In this document: positions 45,159 to 56,715 of the stretch, one piece after another | Numbering within the stretch: the first letter of the stretch is position 1 | Layout: every line of letters starts with the position of its first letter | Assembly: GCF_008831285.2 (NCBI RefSeq) | Contig: NC_045149.1 | Span: 16,857,035-16,921,034 of the forward strand | Reading direction: 5' to 3' | DNA from: Nymphaea colorata | Taxonomy: Eukaryota > Streptophyta > Magnoliopsida > Nymphaeales > Nymphaeaceae | DNA length: 64,000 nt | The notes under the pieces: model-generated | Seen by the model: only the letters and a program-made list of their open reading frames with translations | The model's database searches: none | What the model was told of the DNA's origin: nothing | Translations under genes and position numbers: made by a program

Positions 45159-48100
45159 TCATGTGCAGGAGACAATGAATGGCTTTATAAATTGAATAAA
45201 CTGTGAGGTCCTGATCCCCAGTTTAAGGTCAACTTCTCCTCCGCCCAACCAGAAAAAGTCAGGATTAAGCTTCGTAATTGCCTCATCAAGGATCACCTGA
45301 AAAGGTATTAAGAGTCCATTAGATTAATCAATCAAACTTAATCTTTTAATGACGTATGGCTGCAGTTAACAAACTATCAAACAAATATTTCTCTTCCTTA
45401 GGACTTGAGGGCGTGTTTGTTTCACCGCAGATCTCAGATCGGATCTGAGATCCCTAGTATCTCACATCTGTGGATTTAAGATCGGACCCTCCCCCCATCC
45501 GACCTTAAATCTATGGTTTTTAACATGTAATCTTGATTTAAGATCATTACAGAGACCTACAGTTTGCTTAAAATGCACAGAGTGCCGAAAGCCTGAAATC
45601 CATCAGTAAATTTGATAATGATAATTATATTGGTGTCTCTGACAATAAGCAAGAAGCATCTTCTGCAAAATACATGATAAATTGATAATGAGCTATACCA
45701 CCTATGCATTCGTGAAAAATAAGAAAGGAAAAGAAAGAAGTGCACAGAATGCTTATAAATCCATGGGTCAATTTGATAATGATGATTATAATGGTGTCAC
45801 TAACAATAAGCAAAGCATCTTCTCCAAAATACATGATAATGAGCTATACCAACCAACATTTGTTGCAAACCTTTCACGGACATATTCCTAAGAAAATATT
45901 ATCAATTGAAGTTTAATAGAATGTAGCAACTATATAAACACACATAACTATATAAAGTGTGATCAGATGACAAAGATTGGCAAAAAAGTGAGGGATGTAG
46001 ATATCCCAACAGACTGGATCTGAGAAAAGGAACCACAAGAAACCCCTGAAAAGGTTGCAGCTATTTTTTACATTAAACTACAAGTTCAGAGACAAAGGGA
46101 GACAAGAGTATGTTTTTGAATCAGTCTAATCATACAGTTTATTCAGGTGCATTAACTCAATTTTAAATCATAATGAGGAAAGAATATGACAGAATTGTGC
46201 ATCAGAATGGTAAGGAATAATAACACAGAGATCGGGAATCCACAAAGTAAGTTGTTATCTTACTGGAATATCCGTTTTCATTCCTAGAGGAGTCACTGCG
46301 TTGTGCTCATATCCTGTCAACTTTGCTGACTCTTCCTCAGGAGCAAGTCTCACTGAAATCATAAGAAAGATTTTCATTTTCAGTCTCTAATAAAATAAGC
46401 TTGCTCTTCAGTCTTCAGCATAGTTCATGAAGAAGAAAAATGACACAGAAAGCGAGAGAGAACACGGTAACAGAAAAAGGTTTTGTTCATTAAATTGAAA
46501 TAGGGTTAGAAACGATGAGGAATAAATAACTTTGTCATCCCATCCAAAAAAGTGTGAAACAATCGTTTGGAATGGAACATATTCCAAAAAGATGTACAAC
46601 CACACAAAACTTGAGAAGTAATTGATAAACAGTGTCAATCTTCTTTTGTACAATCAGCAACGTTGCATATGCATGTCTCGTGAGAATTAACAAATCAAAT
46701 AACAAAAATGTGAAAGCTAACAACTGAGAATATTATTTAGATGGTCTGAGTAGATAAGAACAAACTAATAACATTAACCTCAGGTCTGCCAATTAGATAA
46801 AGTAAAGCCAGTGACAGCCTCACATATGGCAGACTAATAGCATCATTAGTATGGAGACAAATATCAAACAATATAAATTTAGAAACTCACTGTTGATCTT
46901 TTTTTTGGGTATCTTCCCATTGTTAAGTGAATATAAGAAGTTCTTCACACTCTCAGCATTAAATCGAGCAGTATACTGCATGAGAACAATGAAACAAACT
47001 GGGTATTAGAAATAAGCATCCACGGCACTGGACAATGAAGCAGCAAAAGCTACCTGTATAACCACAACGTAGTACTTTGAGTTGCTGCGATCACTGCAAT
47101 CAGTTATATTAGCTGGAGCTTGAGTATTGACCTGGATCACAAAAGAGAAATAACTGATACTGCTAATAGAGAAAGTCTCCTACTGCAATGCTTTAGATTA
47201 ATAAGCAGTTGACAAAAAGGTAATATACATTGTGACAGCATGATACTATCCACTATACAGCGGTAACCTGAAAAACATTTCCCTTATGAAGGTCTATAAA
47301 GTATAAAGAGCAACAAAACTAAAAACTTTCTACGTGATTTTATCTACCGAGGAGTATTTTTTTCATTTCCCCTGCTACAGAATATCCGCCTTTTATTCTT
47401 TCACTCAAACCAGCCTGCCGTTCCACTAGTTCAGCTTCATCTGTAGTATACCAGTGTATCTCAGCAATAGAGTGAAAATGACTAAATTTCTGCCCTCTTC
47501 GGAACTACTTACAAATTACAGGATATCGAAACAATAATAAGAATTTCTAATCCTACTAAGTTATACATATAGCGTAACGTATTTCTCCGAAACAAGAAAT
47601 CAACCACATTTTACTTAAGTACGTCGTTCTTAGCACTCCAGCATCTTGTGACATACAGCATTTCATATGACAGCTGTCACTAGCTAGCGAAATCCATCCA
47701 TGGAATGAAAAAGCGCATATGTCTTTGACATAAAAGGGGAAAAGAGAACAAGGACATTAAGATAATATATCTATCTGCTTATGAAGAGCATTGTCCCTAA
47801 GCCGTCTGAGACCGAGTGGAGTCAAGAGGATGAAACAGAATCATTAGATAGACTACATCTCCATTTTGGCCATAATCCAACTAAACGCCACTAACAGTTT
47901 GTTCGTCTCGAAGAACAAGTTGATCAGAAGAACATGTAACTCTTTCGTCAGTCAAACATGACAAAACACAAACATTCTTGCAAACTAATGAAAGTGACTG
48001 CAAAGAATTCGAAACCAGTAATGGACAAATTATTCATTTCATATTTGGACAACATGCAAGAGACAACAGTACAACGTAAAAACTATAAAGTATAACCCAT

Positions 48101-48746
48101 AGAGCAGAGTGCTTTTACCATGAACTTGAAGTACCACCAGCAAACGCTCCACACCAGAAACAGATAACACAAGAAGAAACAAATGAACTCCTCTTCAATT
48201 GAAAATCAAGTGAATTTCTCAACCGCGTTAACCTATCACTCTACGAGTAAAACTCAATCATCCTTAGATCGACGATATACGTTACACGGTGAAATTGGAC
48301 TCCCACAAAGCCACCGGCCCTTTACAAACACTGCGGCGCCAAATTCCAAAAGCAAAAACAACCAACAACAGGATCTTCACAAAAACACCAAGATTAATCA
48401 AGAAAACTGAAATATAGAAAAAAAAAGGATGAGAAGCGCTTACAAGAACGATGGATTTGCAGAGGTGGTGGATAGACGGGGCGCCGAGAATGTCGCGCCT
48501 CTCTTCGATGGTCCTGTCGTAGTAATCTTCAGGAACCCGTCCGAATCGGAAGTCGGTGACGCCATTGGAAAGGAGAATGTTAGTGAGATGGGACTCGATG
48601 GTGTTGGTGGCCGCGGAGAGGGTGGAAGCTGCCGGAGATGGAGTCGGAGGTTGCGGACGCGCGCCATCGGGGAGCAAGGACGACTCGAACCGCGCTATGC
48701 GTTGGAGGAGGCAGAGTTGTCTGGTCTCCAAGCCCGCCAAATCCAT
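45159..48746 (-). CDS. YbaK/prolyl-tRNA-synthetase-associated domain protein (probable aminoacyl-tRNA deacylase)
   Basis: Five exons on the minus strand: 48746-48444, 47131-47054, 46975-46891, 46352-46264 and 45296-45159. All junctions are GT-AG and in phase (0, 0, 1, 0), giving 230 residues. Exon 1 has a Pro/Ala-rich N-terminus, then VTDFRFGRVPEDYYDRT and HHLCKSIVL; the Lys of CKSIV fits the conserved lysine of YbaK/ProX editing domains. Later exons give VNTQAPANITDCSDRSNSKY, YTARFNAESVKNFLYSLNNG, MRLAPEEESAKLTGYEHNAV and NPDFFWLGGGEVDLKLGIRT, with the glycine-rich core of the fold. The family hydrolyses mischarged aminoacyl-tRNA; the substrate of this plant subgroup is not shown by sequence. 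No organelle signal is obvious. The frame is intact, and the gene looks functional. Confidence 0.9.
45408..45545. repeat. MITE-like palindromic segment in YbaK-gene intron 4/3' region flank
   Basis: GATCTCAGATC and GATCTGAGATC (45430-45452) form a near-perfect palindrome with one central base. A second inverted pair is TTTAAGATCGGA/TCCGACCTTAAA (about 45474-45510). The left end GGGCGTGTTTGTTTCACC resembles hAT-type MITE ends, and a related inverted end (GAAACAAACAC) occurs at 49525-49537. It lies inside the last intron of the YbaK-like gene. No target duplication was set. Confidence 0.4.
45571..45850. repeat. Diverged tandem duplication in the last YbaK-gene intron
   Basis: Two copies about 165 bp apart (45571-45695 and 45736-45860) share TTTGATAATGAT, AACAATAAGCAA and AAATACATGATAA. 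Non-coding. Confidence 0.75.
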
Positions 48747-49738
48747 CGAATGGGGAGTGGACCGCGGGTCTCTCGCCTCTGGGCAGCGGTGCAGCAGACT
48801 CGGGTTATGGTCCTCTTCGACTTCTGCGTAAGAACTGCGCCGAGCGAAAGGCCTTCGAGGAGACGAGGCTTTCTTACTTTCAAGGGCTCAATGGCGAGGA
48901 CGAGGGATTTGACTTCTCCGCATTAGAAGGTTGGAGCTTAAGCACGTCTAAACGCTTGTCCTTGGTTGAGGAAAATAATATAGAAGGTTTGAAGTGTGAT
49001 TTGATTCTCCGAGTTTGTGCCATAGGGATAATCGAACGTATGCAATTGAGCTCTGGATGAATCAACCTGTTCTGAAGGCTAACTTCCATTACTGTAATCA
49101 TGTGTTTGTCTTACGCTGCCAAGATAAAGCACAATATCTTAAGAGGATCTTGACCAATTAAAAAATTTGTTTTTGTGCTTGTCCTTTAAAATTTGTATTT
49201 GTTGTAGTACTTATTGTTGTGGTAATATTAGATTTGTAAGTTGAAATATGAATTATGATTGTGGCTGAAACATCTTGAGACCAAAATATTTAAGATTTGC
49301 CAACTTCATCCGTTAAGAGGGAAAGAAATTTAAAGTCTACTCGACATGAGCTCGTGGATCCATGAATGAAGTGGTTAGAAGGCAGAAGCTGCCTTAGTTG
49401 ATTGATTTGCAAAGTTCCTATGAAATCTATGTTAAAACCCGTGAATTTAAGGTCATGAATTTAAGGTCAGACGAAGGGAACGAAGGGATGGACTTTAAAT
49501 ATATGGATCTTAGATTACCGCATAGAAACAAACACAACACATACTTTTTTTCGAAAGCAGAAGTTTAAAAATCCGCTGGCCTCATAAAAAATGTAAAATT
49601 GCAACGTTTAGTTATTTATCATTTAACTTCATGGAAATGAACCTTGAAAACCCTTTTAGTTATTTAGTAAATATGTGGCCGTGCTTTTATAAATAAATTA
49701 AATATAGCGAGGCATATAGATTCATAGGGACAAGGAAC
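48747..49738. other. Upstream region of the YbaK-like gene and intergenic DNA
   Basis: The first 150-200 bp are likely promoter and 5' UTR of the minus-strand gene. A stretch at 49272-49410 is a diverged copy of 61262-61415 (shared TTGAGACCAAAAT, AAGATTTGCCAA, ACGAGCTCGTG-like). No other gene is seen. Confidence 0.4.
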
Positions 49739-49954
49739 CAGGGATGTCAACGAGTCAGATTCACATCAGATATCTGATCCGAATTGCTTTTAAAAAATTA
49801 GATATGGTAGACAATTTGACATTCGATTGAGAAATCGGATCGAATTCGGATTTAAGAAATAACATCTGATTGGATACGGATTCGGATTCAGTTTTAAGTA
49901 AATATTTGATCGGATACTAACTATCTTAACAGGTATATTTGAATCCGAACTATA
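49739..49954. repeat. Degenerate repeat with CGGATTCGGAT motifs
   Basis: Begins CAGGGATGTCAACGAGTC, like the ends of many plant non-autonomous DNA elements, and continues with short ATCGGAT/GGATTCGGAT motifs. Similar motifs recur at 55930-56140. The other end was not identified. Confidence 0.4.
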
Positions 49955-49959
49955 ACCTG

Positions 49960-50931
49960 ATATTCGAATCCGAACTTGTCAATGAAAATCAATGTCAAGT
50001 TATATTTGATAATGATTCTTGCACTATTCAGGGCCGATGCTCGATGAAGATGATTGGGAAGGGTAGGTTGGCAAATAGACTATACGTTCTTGAGGATGAA
50101 AGACCATGTGCTACTGCTGTTTCATCAGACCAACAAAGTCTCTGGCATCTTCGACTTGGTCACCCCTCTTTTTCTCGTTTGAAGGCTATTTTCAATTTTC
50201 TTAATTCTGCTCCCAAACATGAACATTATTCTACATGTTATCTTGCCAAACAAACACGTTTGCCATTTTCGAATAGTTCTATCTCTACTTCTAGCATATT
50301 TCAATTGGTTCATTGTGACATATGGGGAGGTTATCAAACACCTTCACTATCGGGCGCCCATTATTTTTTTACTATTGTGGACAATTTTTTCCGTTGCACC
50401 TGGGTTTTTCTTGTGCGCCACAAATCAAAAACATATTTTTACATTGAAAAATTTCTTAACCTCGTAGAAAATCAATTTTCTACAACCATTAAAAAAATTC
50501 GTAGTGATAATGAGACTGAGTTTTTTTCCTCCCACATGGAAACCTTGTTGTATAATAAAGCCATTGAGCGCCAACATTCTTGCATTGCCACCCCACAACA
50601 AAATGGAGTGGTAGAACGGAAACACAAAGATTTATTAAATATCACTCGTGCCCTTCGTTTTCAAGCTGGCCTTCCTATCAAGTTTTGGGGCGATTGTATC
50701 TTATCCGCTACTTACTTGCTAAATCGTTTGCCCACGCAACCTTTACATGGCAAAACCCCTTACGAGATTCTTTATGAAAAGAAACCCAAGTATGAACATC
50801 TTCGAGTTTTTGGGTGTTTATGTTATGCATATAACATTGGCAAATCTCACAAGTTTGACGCCCGTTCTCGCAAATGCATTTTTATAGGAGATCCTTTTGG
50901 CCAAAATACTTATAAATTATACGACCAATAG
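49960..50931 (+). pseudogene. copia 2: integrase region, 5'-truncated
   Basis: The plus-strand frame starts inside the protease-integrase linker (GRLANRLYVLEDE). It continues through the HHCC finger (LWHLRLGHPSFSRL, CYLAKQT) and the DDE core (VHCDIWGGY, RSDNETEFFS, TPQQNGVVERKHKDLL) to VFGCLCYAYN and FIGDPFGQNTYKLYD. It ends in a stop at 50931. The gag, protease and 5' LTR are not present upstream. Confidence 0.92.
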
Positions 50932-52400
50932 CCAAGAAATTTTCACAAGATGTTAAATTTTTTTAAGACAACTTCCCTTTCCACAATATCAAGGACTCCC
51001 ATAGTGATGTTGTCATACCTCTCCCTATTCATGAACCTCTTGAATATGTCGACCCTCCTACCTTGCCTACCTAACATCCGAATACCTACCATGTGGCCAC
51101 TCAACCAGCCCCTCCCAACACCCAGCCTGATGTTGCACCACCAGTGCGGCGCTCAACCAGGGTATGTACGCCTCCTTCACACCTCAGGGACTTCCAATGC
51201 TACTCCATTCATCCAACTCAATCATTTGAATTGGCGTCGACATCCACTAAAGGCACCAGGTACCCCATCACTAACTACCTTCATCTCCAAAATTTCTCTC
51301 CTAACTACCAAGCTTTCTTCACTTCTCTTCTCTGCTATTCCGAACCATCATGCTTTCACGAAGCGATGCAATTTCCAGAATGACGTGATGCTATGGCTGC
51401 TGAAGTTCGTAAACTTGAAGAAAATTCAACTTGGGACGTCGTTGATTTACCTCCCAACAAACGCTCCATTGGATGCAAATGGGTGTATAAACTCAAATAC
51501 CATGCTGATGGCACCATTGAGCGACATAAGGCTTGGCTTGTTGCCAAGGGTTATACCCAAACAGAGACCTTCTCACCCGTTGCTAAAATCACTACCATTC
51601 GTTGTCTCTTGTCTATTGCCGCAATCAAGGGGTTGAGTCTATTTCAAGTTGACGTCAACAATGTGTTTTTACATGGTGACCTCTCTGAGGAAGTATACAT
51701 GACTCTCCCTCCTGGTTTTACCTGACAGGGGGAGCACAAGGTATGTTGGCTAAAAAAATCATTATATGGGCTCAAGCAATCATCTCGCAATTGGTTCTTC
51801 AAACTTACTAAAACCTTAATACAACTAGGTTTCACTCAGTCAAAGGCAGACTATTCGTTATTCTCCAACATAACTGCCCATAGCAATACCTTTATTATCA
51901 TCTATATGGATGACATAATAATTGCAGGAGACAATCAAGAGCAAATTACAAATTTGAAGTCCGTCATCAACAGCAAATTTCAGCTAAAAGATTTGGGCAC
52001 ATTAAAATATTTTTTGGGTATTGAAGTCGCCCGTTTCAAACAAAGCATATTCTTATCTCAAAGAAATACAACATGGATATCCTAAGCAAGGCTGGGTATA
52101 GCGTGCTAAACCTAACTAAACTCCGATTGAGCAACATTTGAAACTTGATGATGAAAGAGGCCAGCCATTGAAAGACCCCACATTTTATAGAAAATTGATT
52201 GGACAGCTCATTTATCTCACCATCACACAGCCTGACATCCTACATAGTGTCCAATTACTAAGTCAGTTCATGTCGCAACCCCAGGAATACACATCTGGAC
52301 GCAGCCTTTAGAATCCCTCGGTACATCAAATCCACGCCAAGCTTTGGTATATTTTTATCTTCATTTAGTAAAATTTGTGTCAAAGATTGAGTTGTCTGCC
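50932..52400 (+). pseudogene. copia 2: linker and reverse transcriptase, with stops and a small deletion
   Basis: Continues from the integrase with several frame changes. RRSTRVCTPPSHLRDF and [18 protein letters not shown] are recognisable (TGA at 51381-51383). RT motifs follow: [41 protein letters not shown], a stop at 51723-51725 and, after it, SLYGLKQSSRNWF and YMDDIIIAGD. YMDD replaces the commoner YVDD. About six residues (normally like EGLDYT) are missing between GYTQ and TETFSPVAK. Further decay lies at about 52060-52400. Confidence 0.88.
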
Positions 52401-52402
52401 CA

Positions 52403-52843
52403 ATGACGCGAAGATCCACTTTAGGTTTTTGCGTCTTTATTGGAGAAAATCTAATACCATGGAAAGTAAAGAAGCAAACCACTGTTTCCAGGTCAACAGC
52501 AGAGGCTGAGTACATGTCAATGGCCCTAACGACATGCGAGATGATTTGGAATAAATATTTATTAAGAGATCTTGGAATCAAACATCAACAACCAATAGAA
52601 TTACATTGTGACAATTTGACAATACTTCACATATCCGCAAATCCCGTATTTCATGAGAGGACCAAACATATAAAAATTGATTGCCATGTTATAAGGGAGA
52701 GGATTCAGAATGGAGAAATTCGTACCAAACATGTTGATACTCAAAATCAAGTTGCTGATATTTTCACTAAGGCCTTGGGTAAAGATGCGTTCATCAAATT
52801 AAGAAGCAAGTTAGGCCTCCTAGATCCAGGAGCACCAACTTGA
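52403..52843 (+). pseudogene. copia 2: RNase H
   Basis: The frame contains RRSTLGFCVFIGENLIPW, TVSRSTAEAEYMSMALTTCE, HCDNLTILHISANPVFHERT, KHIKIDCHVIRERI and QVADIFTKALGKDAF, the C-terminal RNase H of copia pol. It ends just before the polypurine tract. The segment is intact on its own but lies downstream of several stops. Confidence 0.92.
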
Positions 52844-52850
52844 GGGGGAG

Positions 52851-53480
52851 TGTCAGACGTTACACAAATCAGTATCGTGATTTCAGGAAGCAGATCAAGA
52901 ATCGGCAACATCGTGATTTCAGGAAAGGGATTGATCAGTGATCTTGCCTTATCTTGTTGGTGATTCCCTGTCTTGCCTTATCTTGTTGGTGATTCCCTAT
53001 CTTGCCTTATTTATCATCTTGTTGTATATTCGAGAAAATAGGGAAGATGAACATTGAATCTTGTATAAATACCTTACTTTGGGTAAGGCTTTTGTGATAT
53101 GGTATTGAAATGAAGAATTCCTTAGTCTTCACTTTATTTCTCTCTCTACCTCTCTCTCCTTCGTCTTCAGTCTTTTCCTATTTCTACCATTTAATACTTC
53201 CCCTCTCTCGCCCCATCTCTACTTTGTTTCTCTCCCTCTGCCTTTCCTTTTGTGTGTCCACCACACTCATTGTGTCGAGAGGAACACAACAGAAGGAAAC
53301 GCTTGGAAAGAAAACCATTTTTTCCTTTTGTGTGTCTGCTACTTCCCCTCTCTCGCCCCATCTCTACTTCTGTCCGCCTGTCTTCAAATTTCTCTGCTTA
53401 AGTTTCAAGGTATTTATGTCTACTCAGCGCAACTTGATTCATCTCTTGATGAGCTTTGCCGATGAGATTCGCCATAAGAC
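52851..53480 (+). repeat. 3' LTR of copia 2 (end uncertain)
   Basis: Starts TGTCAGACG immediately after the polypurine tract TTGAGGGGGAG (52840-52850). It contains a 29-bp tandem duplication (52942-52970 and 52971-52999, followed by a partial third copy), a TATA-like TTGTATAAATACC at 53062-53075 and a CT-rich U5-like region. No 5' LTR is available for comparison, so the end is not fixed. GTCTGACA at 54271-54278 would match the first eight bases inverted, but gives an unusually long LTR. Confidence 0.55.
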
Positions 53481-54387
53481 GTAGAACAGATTAAGGGGGC
53501 CAGGCAATGCTTCTTACAGGCAGGCTCATTTTAGTGGTCTGGTGCCTAAAGAGTTCTTCGCCATTAAGAAAAAGAACAAAACTTCAACATTGGCATCGGG
53601 AATAGTGTTTGCCAATGATATCAGTATTGGATCTAATCTTGGCTTGGAATCCTGGAAAAATGAAGGGTATAAGGACTGCTTTGGATTTTCTATCATTTTT
53701 GTTTATTACCGAGATTTGGCTTTAGGCAGAGCCATAGAAATTCACACATGCATTTGTTTCCCATAGATGACTATTAACTGTTCGCTGCATCAAAGTAGAA
53801 TTTCAGGAAAAAGAAGGGGAGTAAGGATAGTATCTCTTCGTCTGACTGCATTAAAGGATAGTTGAAGTCTGCAGTAAAAAAAACTAGAATTTCATGAGGG
53901 TAGGGACCGCATCAGCATTTGATGGATGTTTTTGCATGATTCAGTAAAGAGAATACACTGCCATCTCTTACAAATTTCTCTTTTTCTTAGAATCCATTTT
54001 TTCCTGTTCTGCAATTGTTTTTTGAAGATCGTAGGTGAAGGATCTCTTGACAATGGAAGGAGCCATTCTGTTCACGGAGACAAACCATTGCATTTTATCA
54101 TTGTTTAATGCATCTTCAATTGTAACTTGTATCTATTGTTAAGGCTTCTTATTTGTAAAGGAACTTTGACTTTTAGTTTTTATGCACGAACTTTTCTTTT
54201 TAAATTTTTTTTCTTAGAATTTTGCTTCTACATTTTCTAATTGAAAAGTGAAAAGCCTGTCTGTTGTGTGGTGTCTGACACCAGTTTGAAAATGCTAGAC
54301 AGACTTGCATATATTTAGTAGGCTTTTTTGATAGATAATGCTTCATTTTGATACATATTTCTCATTCTTCTACGCATTTTGCCTTTA
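53481..54387. other. Non-coding or undefined segment
   Basis: A frame at 53542-53766 (VPKEFFAIKKKNKTST...) is open but unassigned. No domain is recognised. It may be LTR tail or captured sequence. Confidence 0.3.
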
Positions 54388-55118
54388 GGTCTTTGCAATG
54401 TTATCTGTATCGTACGATACGGATGCGTATTGTACGATACGCATCGTATAGGTCGAAGAAACCTATATGATACGTGTTTGATAAGCGATACGCGTCCGTA
54501 TCGTACGAGTATCGTCCGTACCGTGCGATACAGGTTAAAACACATTTTTTTTTATTTTTAAAAGTTTAAACACTCCTCCCTCTCTATTTTCTTATATTTA
54601 AATACTCCAAAAGACAAAGGAGGGAGAGATTTTGCTCATTTTCATAAAAAATAACCGAGGATTCATTGATTTGAGAGATATTATCGTTGAATCATGAAAG
54701 ATGATAACTATATGTTTTAAACCGTGGTGTAATCTAAGTCATAAAACTCCAAGTCTTAAGGCTCTAAGTCCTAAGATTCTATAAAATTTTCAAGTTTAAA
54801 ATTGTGATGGATGCTTATTATGTTATTTTGTATAACTAATTTCTTATTTTTGAATGTGTTGTTGATATACATGAATGTTTCTTATATATGATGATCTTTT
54901 TTATATTTGAATACTTTTTTCTTGATCTCTATTTTTTTGCTATTTTTTTCAAATTTTTAATGATTTTTCTTTATTTTTTATTTTTAAATAATTTTTAAAA
55001 TTAAAAAATTAATTTTACGATACGCTACGCTACGTTTGCGATACATTACGATACGGCGTATAGGTCGGCCCGACCGATACACGATACGCTACGCCTTTTA
55101 TAACATTGGGTCTTTGCA
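54388..55118. mobile_element. MULE-like non-autonomous DNA element with 9-10 bp target duplication
   Basis: GGTCTTTGCA flanks the element at 54388-54397 and 55109-55118. The ends are AATGTTAT... and ...ATAACATT(G), an 8-bp terminal inverted repeat. Subterminal regions are full of ATCGTACGATAC-type palindromes on both sides (54408-54540 and 55018-55096), while the middle is AT-rich. No transposase frame is present. A 9-10 bp duplication is typical of Mutator-like elements. Confidence 0.75.
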
Positions 55119-55837
55119 TCATGCAAACATTGTATTGTTTGCAAGGTTCAATGGATTACCACCTAGAAATATTTTTACAGTTTCCACTTATACAATTGAG
55201 TGCTTCTTTCCTTATCTCTGAGCTAATTTTACTATAGTGTTTGGCTGCTAGAAATTTCTGAGCTAATTTTACATCAATATGCAAGAATAAATAGAGAGAT
55301 TGGCCTAGAAACGTGCGAACAAGCTGTGTTTTTGGGGAAACAGGAACGAAAACGTGTGAAAATCTAGGGTGTATGTTTTCATTTTAAAAATGTCAAGTTC
55401 CAAAGCTACCAATCTGCTGTCCCCTTTCTCTTTCTTAACCTATGATTTTCATTTTCATTTTAAAAGCACAACAACAAGTTAATGGTCATTTCTTGGATTT
55501 CAATCTTTCATAGTTCGAGTCTTTTAGGAGAGACAGAATAATAGAAATGCCATTGGCATAAGAGAGCTTTGTTTACAGATTCTTCCCTTGCTCTGCATAT
55601 ACCAACTAATGCCCCTAAAGTTACCTTCCTAAGCACATTGTTTGGAATTGGATTTTGCAAAAAATATAGCAAGATGGTGACCATAGGTTGCAGACCTAAA
55701 CCAACAGCACATGCATCAGCAAGAAATTAAATTCAACTGTCGGCCAGCTTTCCCTAATGAGGGTAGAGATGTAGGCTGATAAATCAAGAACGTGAGGGAC
55801 AGCACCTGCTCTCCAAAAACAGCTTTTGGTAACTTGG

Positions 55838-55838
<1 letters not shown>

Positions 55839-55890
<52 letters not shown>
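55839..55890. repeat. (TA)n microsatellite
   Basis: About 26 uninterrupted TA units. Confidence 0.97.
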
Positions 55891-55893
<3 letters not shown>

Positions 55894-55929
55894 TTTCTCT
55901 CCCTTAGTAGTTCATTTGATGTTTGCCAC

Positions 55930-56160
55930 ATAAATCAGATTTGAATCAGATTTGCATATGGTTTAAAAGTCATAAATCAGATTCCGGTGGATTCAAATAT
56001 AACTTAAAAGTCGGATTCGGATATAGCTTAAAAGTTGAATTCGGATCTGATTTGGATATAATTTAAAATTCAGATTTGGATCGGATTCAAAATAACTTAA
56101 AAATCGGATATGGATCGGATTCAGATATGATATAAACTTTTTTTCATCCGAATTCGAAAT
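55930..56160. repeat. Degenerate short tandem repeats (CGGATTCGGATATAGCTTAAAA type)
   Basis: Loose repeats of roughly 27-35 bp combining GGATTCGGAT and AACTTAAAAGTC. Similar in composition to 49739-49954. Confidence 0.65.
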
Positions 56161-56715
56161 CATATTCGAGCTCCTTATAGCGAGATTGAGCCCGACTCGA
56201 ATATACAAAATCATGCTCAAAGCTCGATTCCAATATACAAAATCATGCTCAAATTCAACTCGTTTAACCCAGTTAACTAGTTTAGACATTAACTCATTTG
56301 GCGTTTACTTTGTTAACTTATGTAACTTATATTGTGAAACAAGTTTTGACAATATTATATAGAGTATTGGTTTACGAGCAATTTTATTAAAGTTCTTTGA
56401 AACTCGAACTCGATTTGTTTATCATCAATATAAGTTCGAACTCCACGAATTGAGCACCAACAAAGTTTTTTGGAACAAGTTAGAGTTGAGCTTGTGTTGA
56501 CTCGAATCGTTGTGCCCATGGAAGCCGATACTTTTTTAAGAGATTACTATATATATTAAGGCTGCCCGGCGTCGTGAAAAGATCTCCTAATTTCGAATTT
56601 TTCCGCCCAAATTTTTGTTCCTTCCAGGGGAAAAGGGAAACGAGAAAGCAGTGGTTGTGCCTGGGATCGCACAGAACGACGACAAGAAAGGTCGCCAGAG
56701 AGAGCCGCCAGCGAG

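Noticed and set aside
52851-54278. copia 2 LTR ending at GTCTGACA 54278 (8-bp inverted match to its start)
   Set aside because: It would give a 1.4-kb LTR with the promoter near its beginning. The match could be chance, and no second LTR exists to test it.
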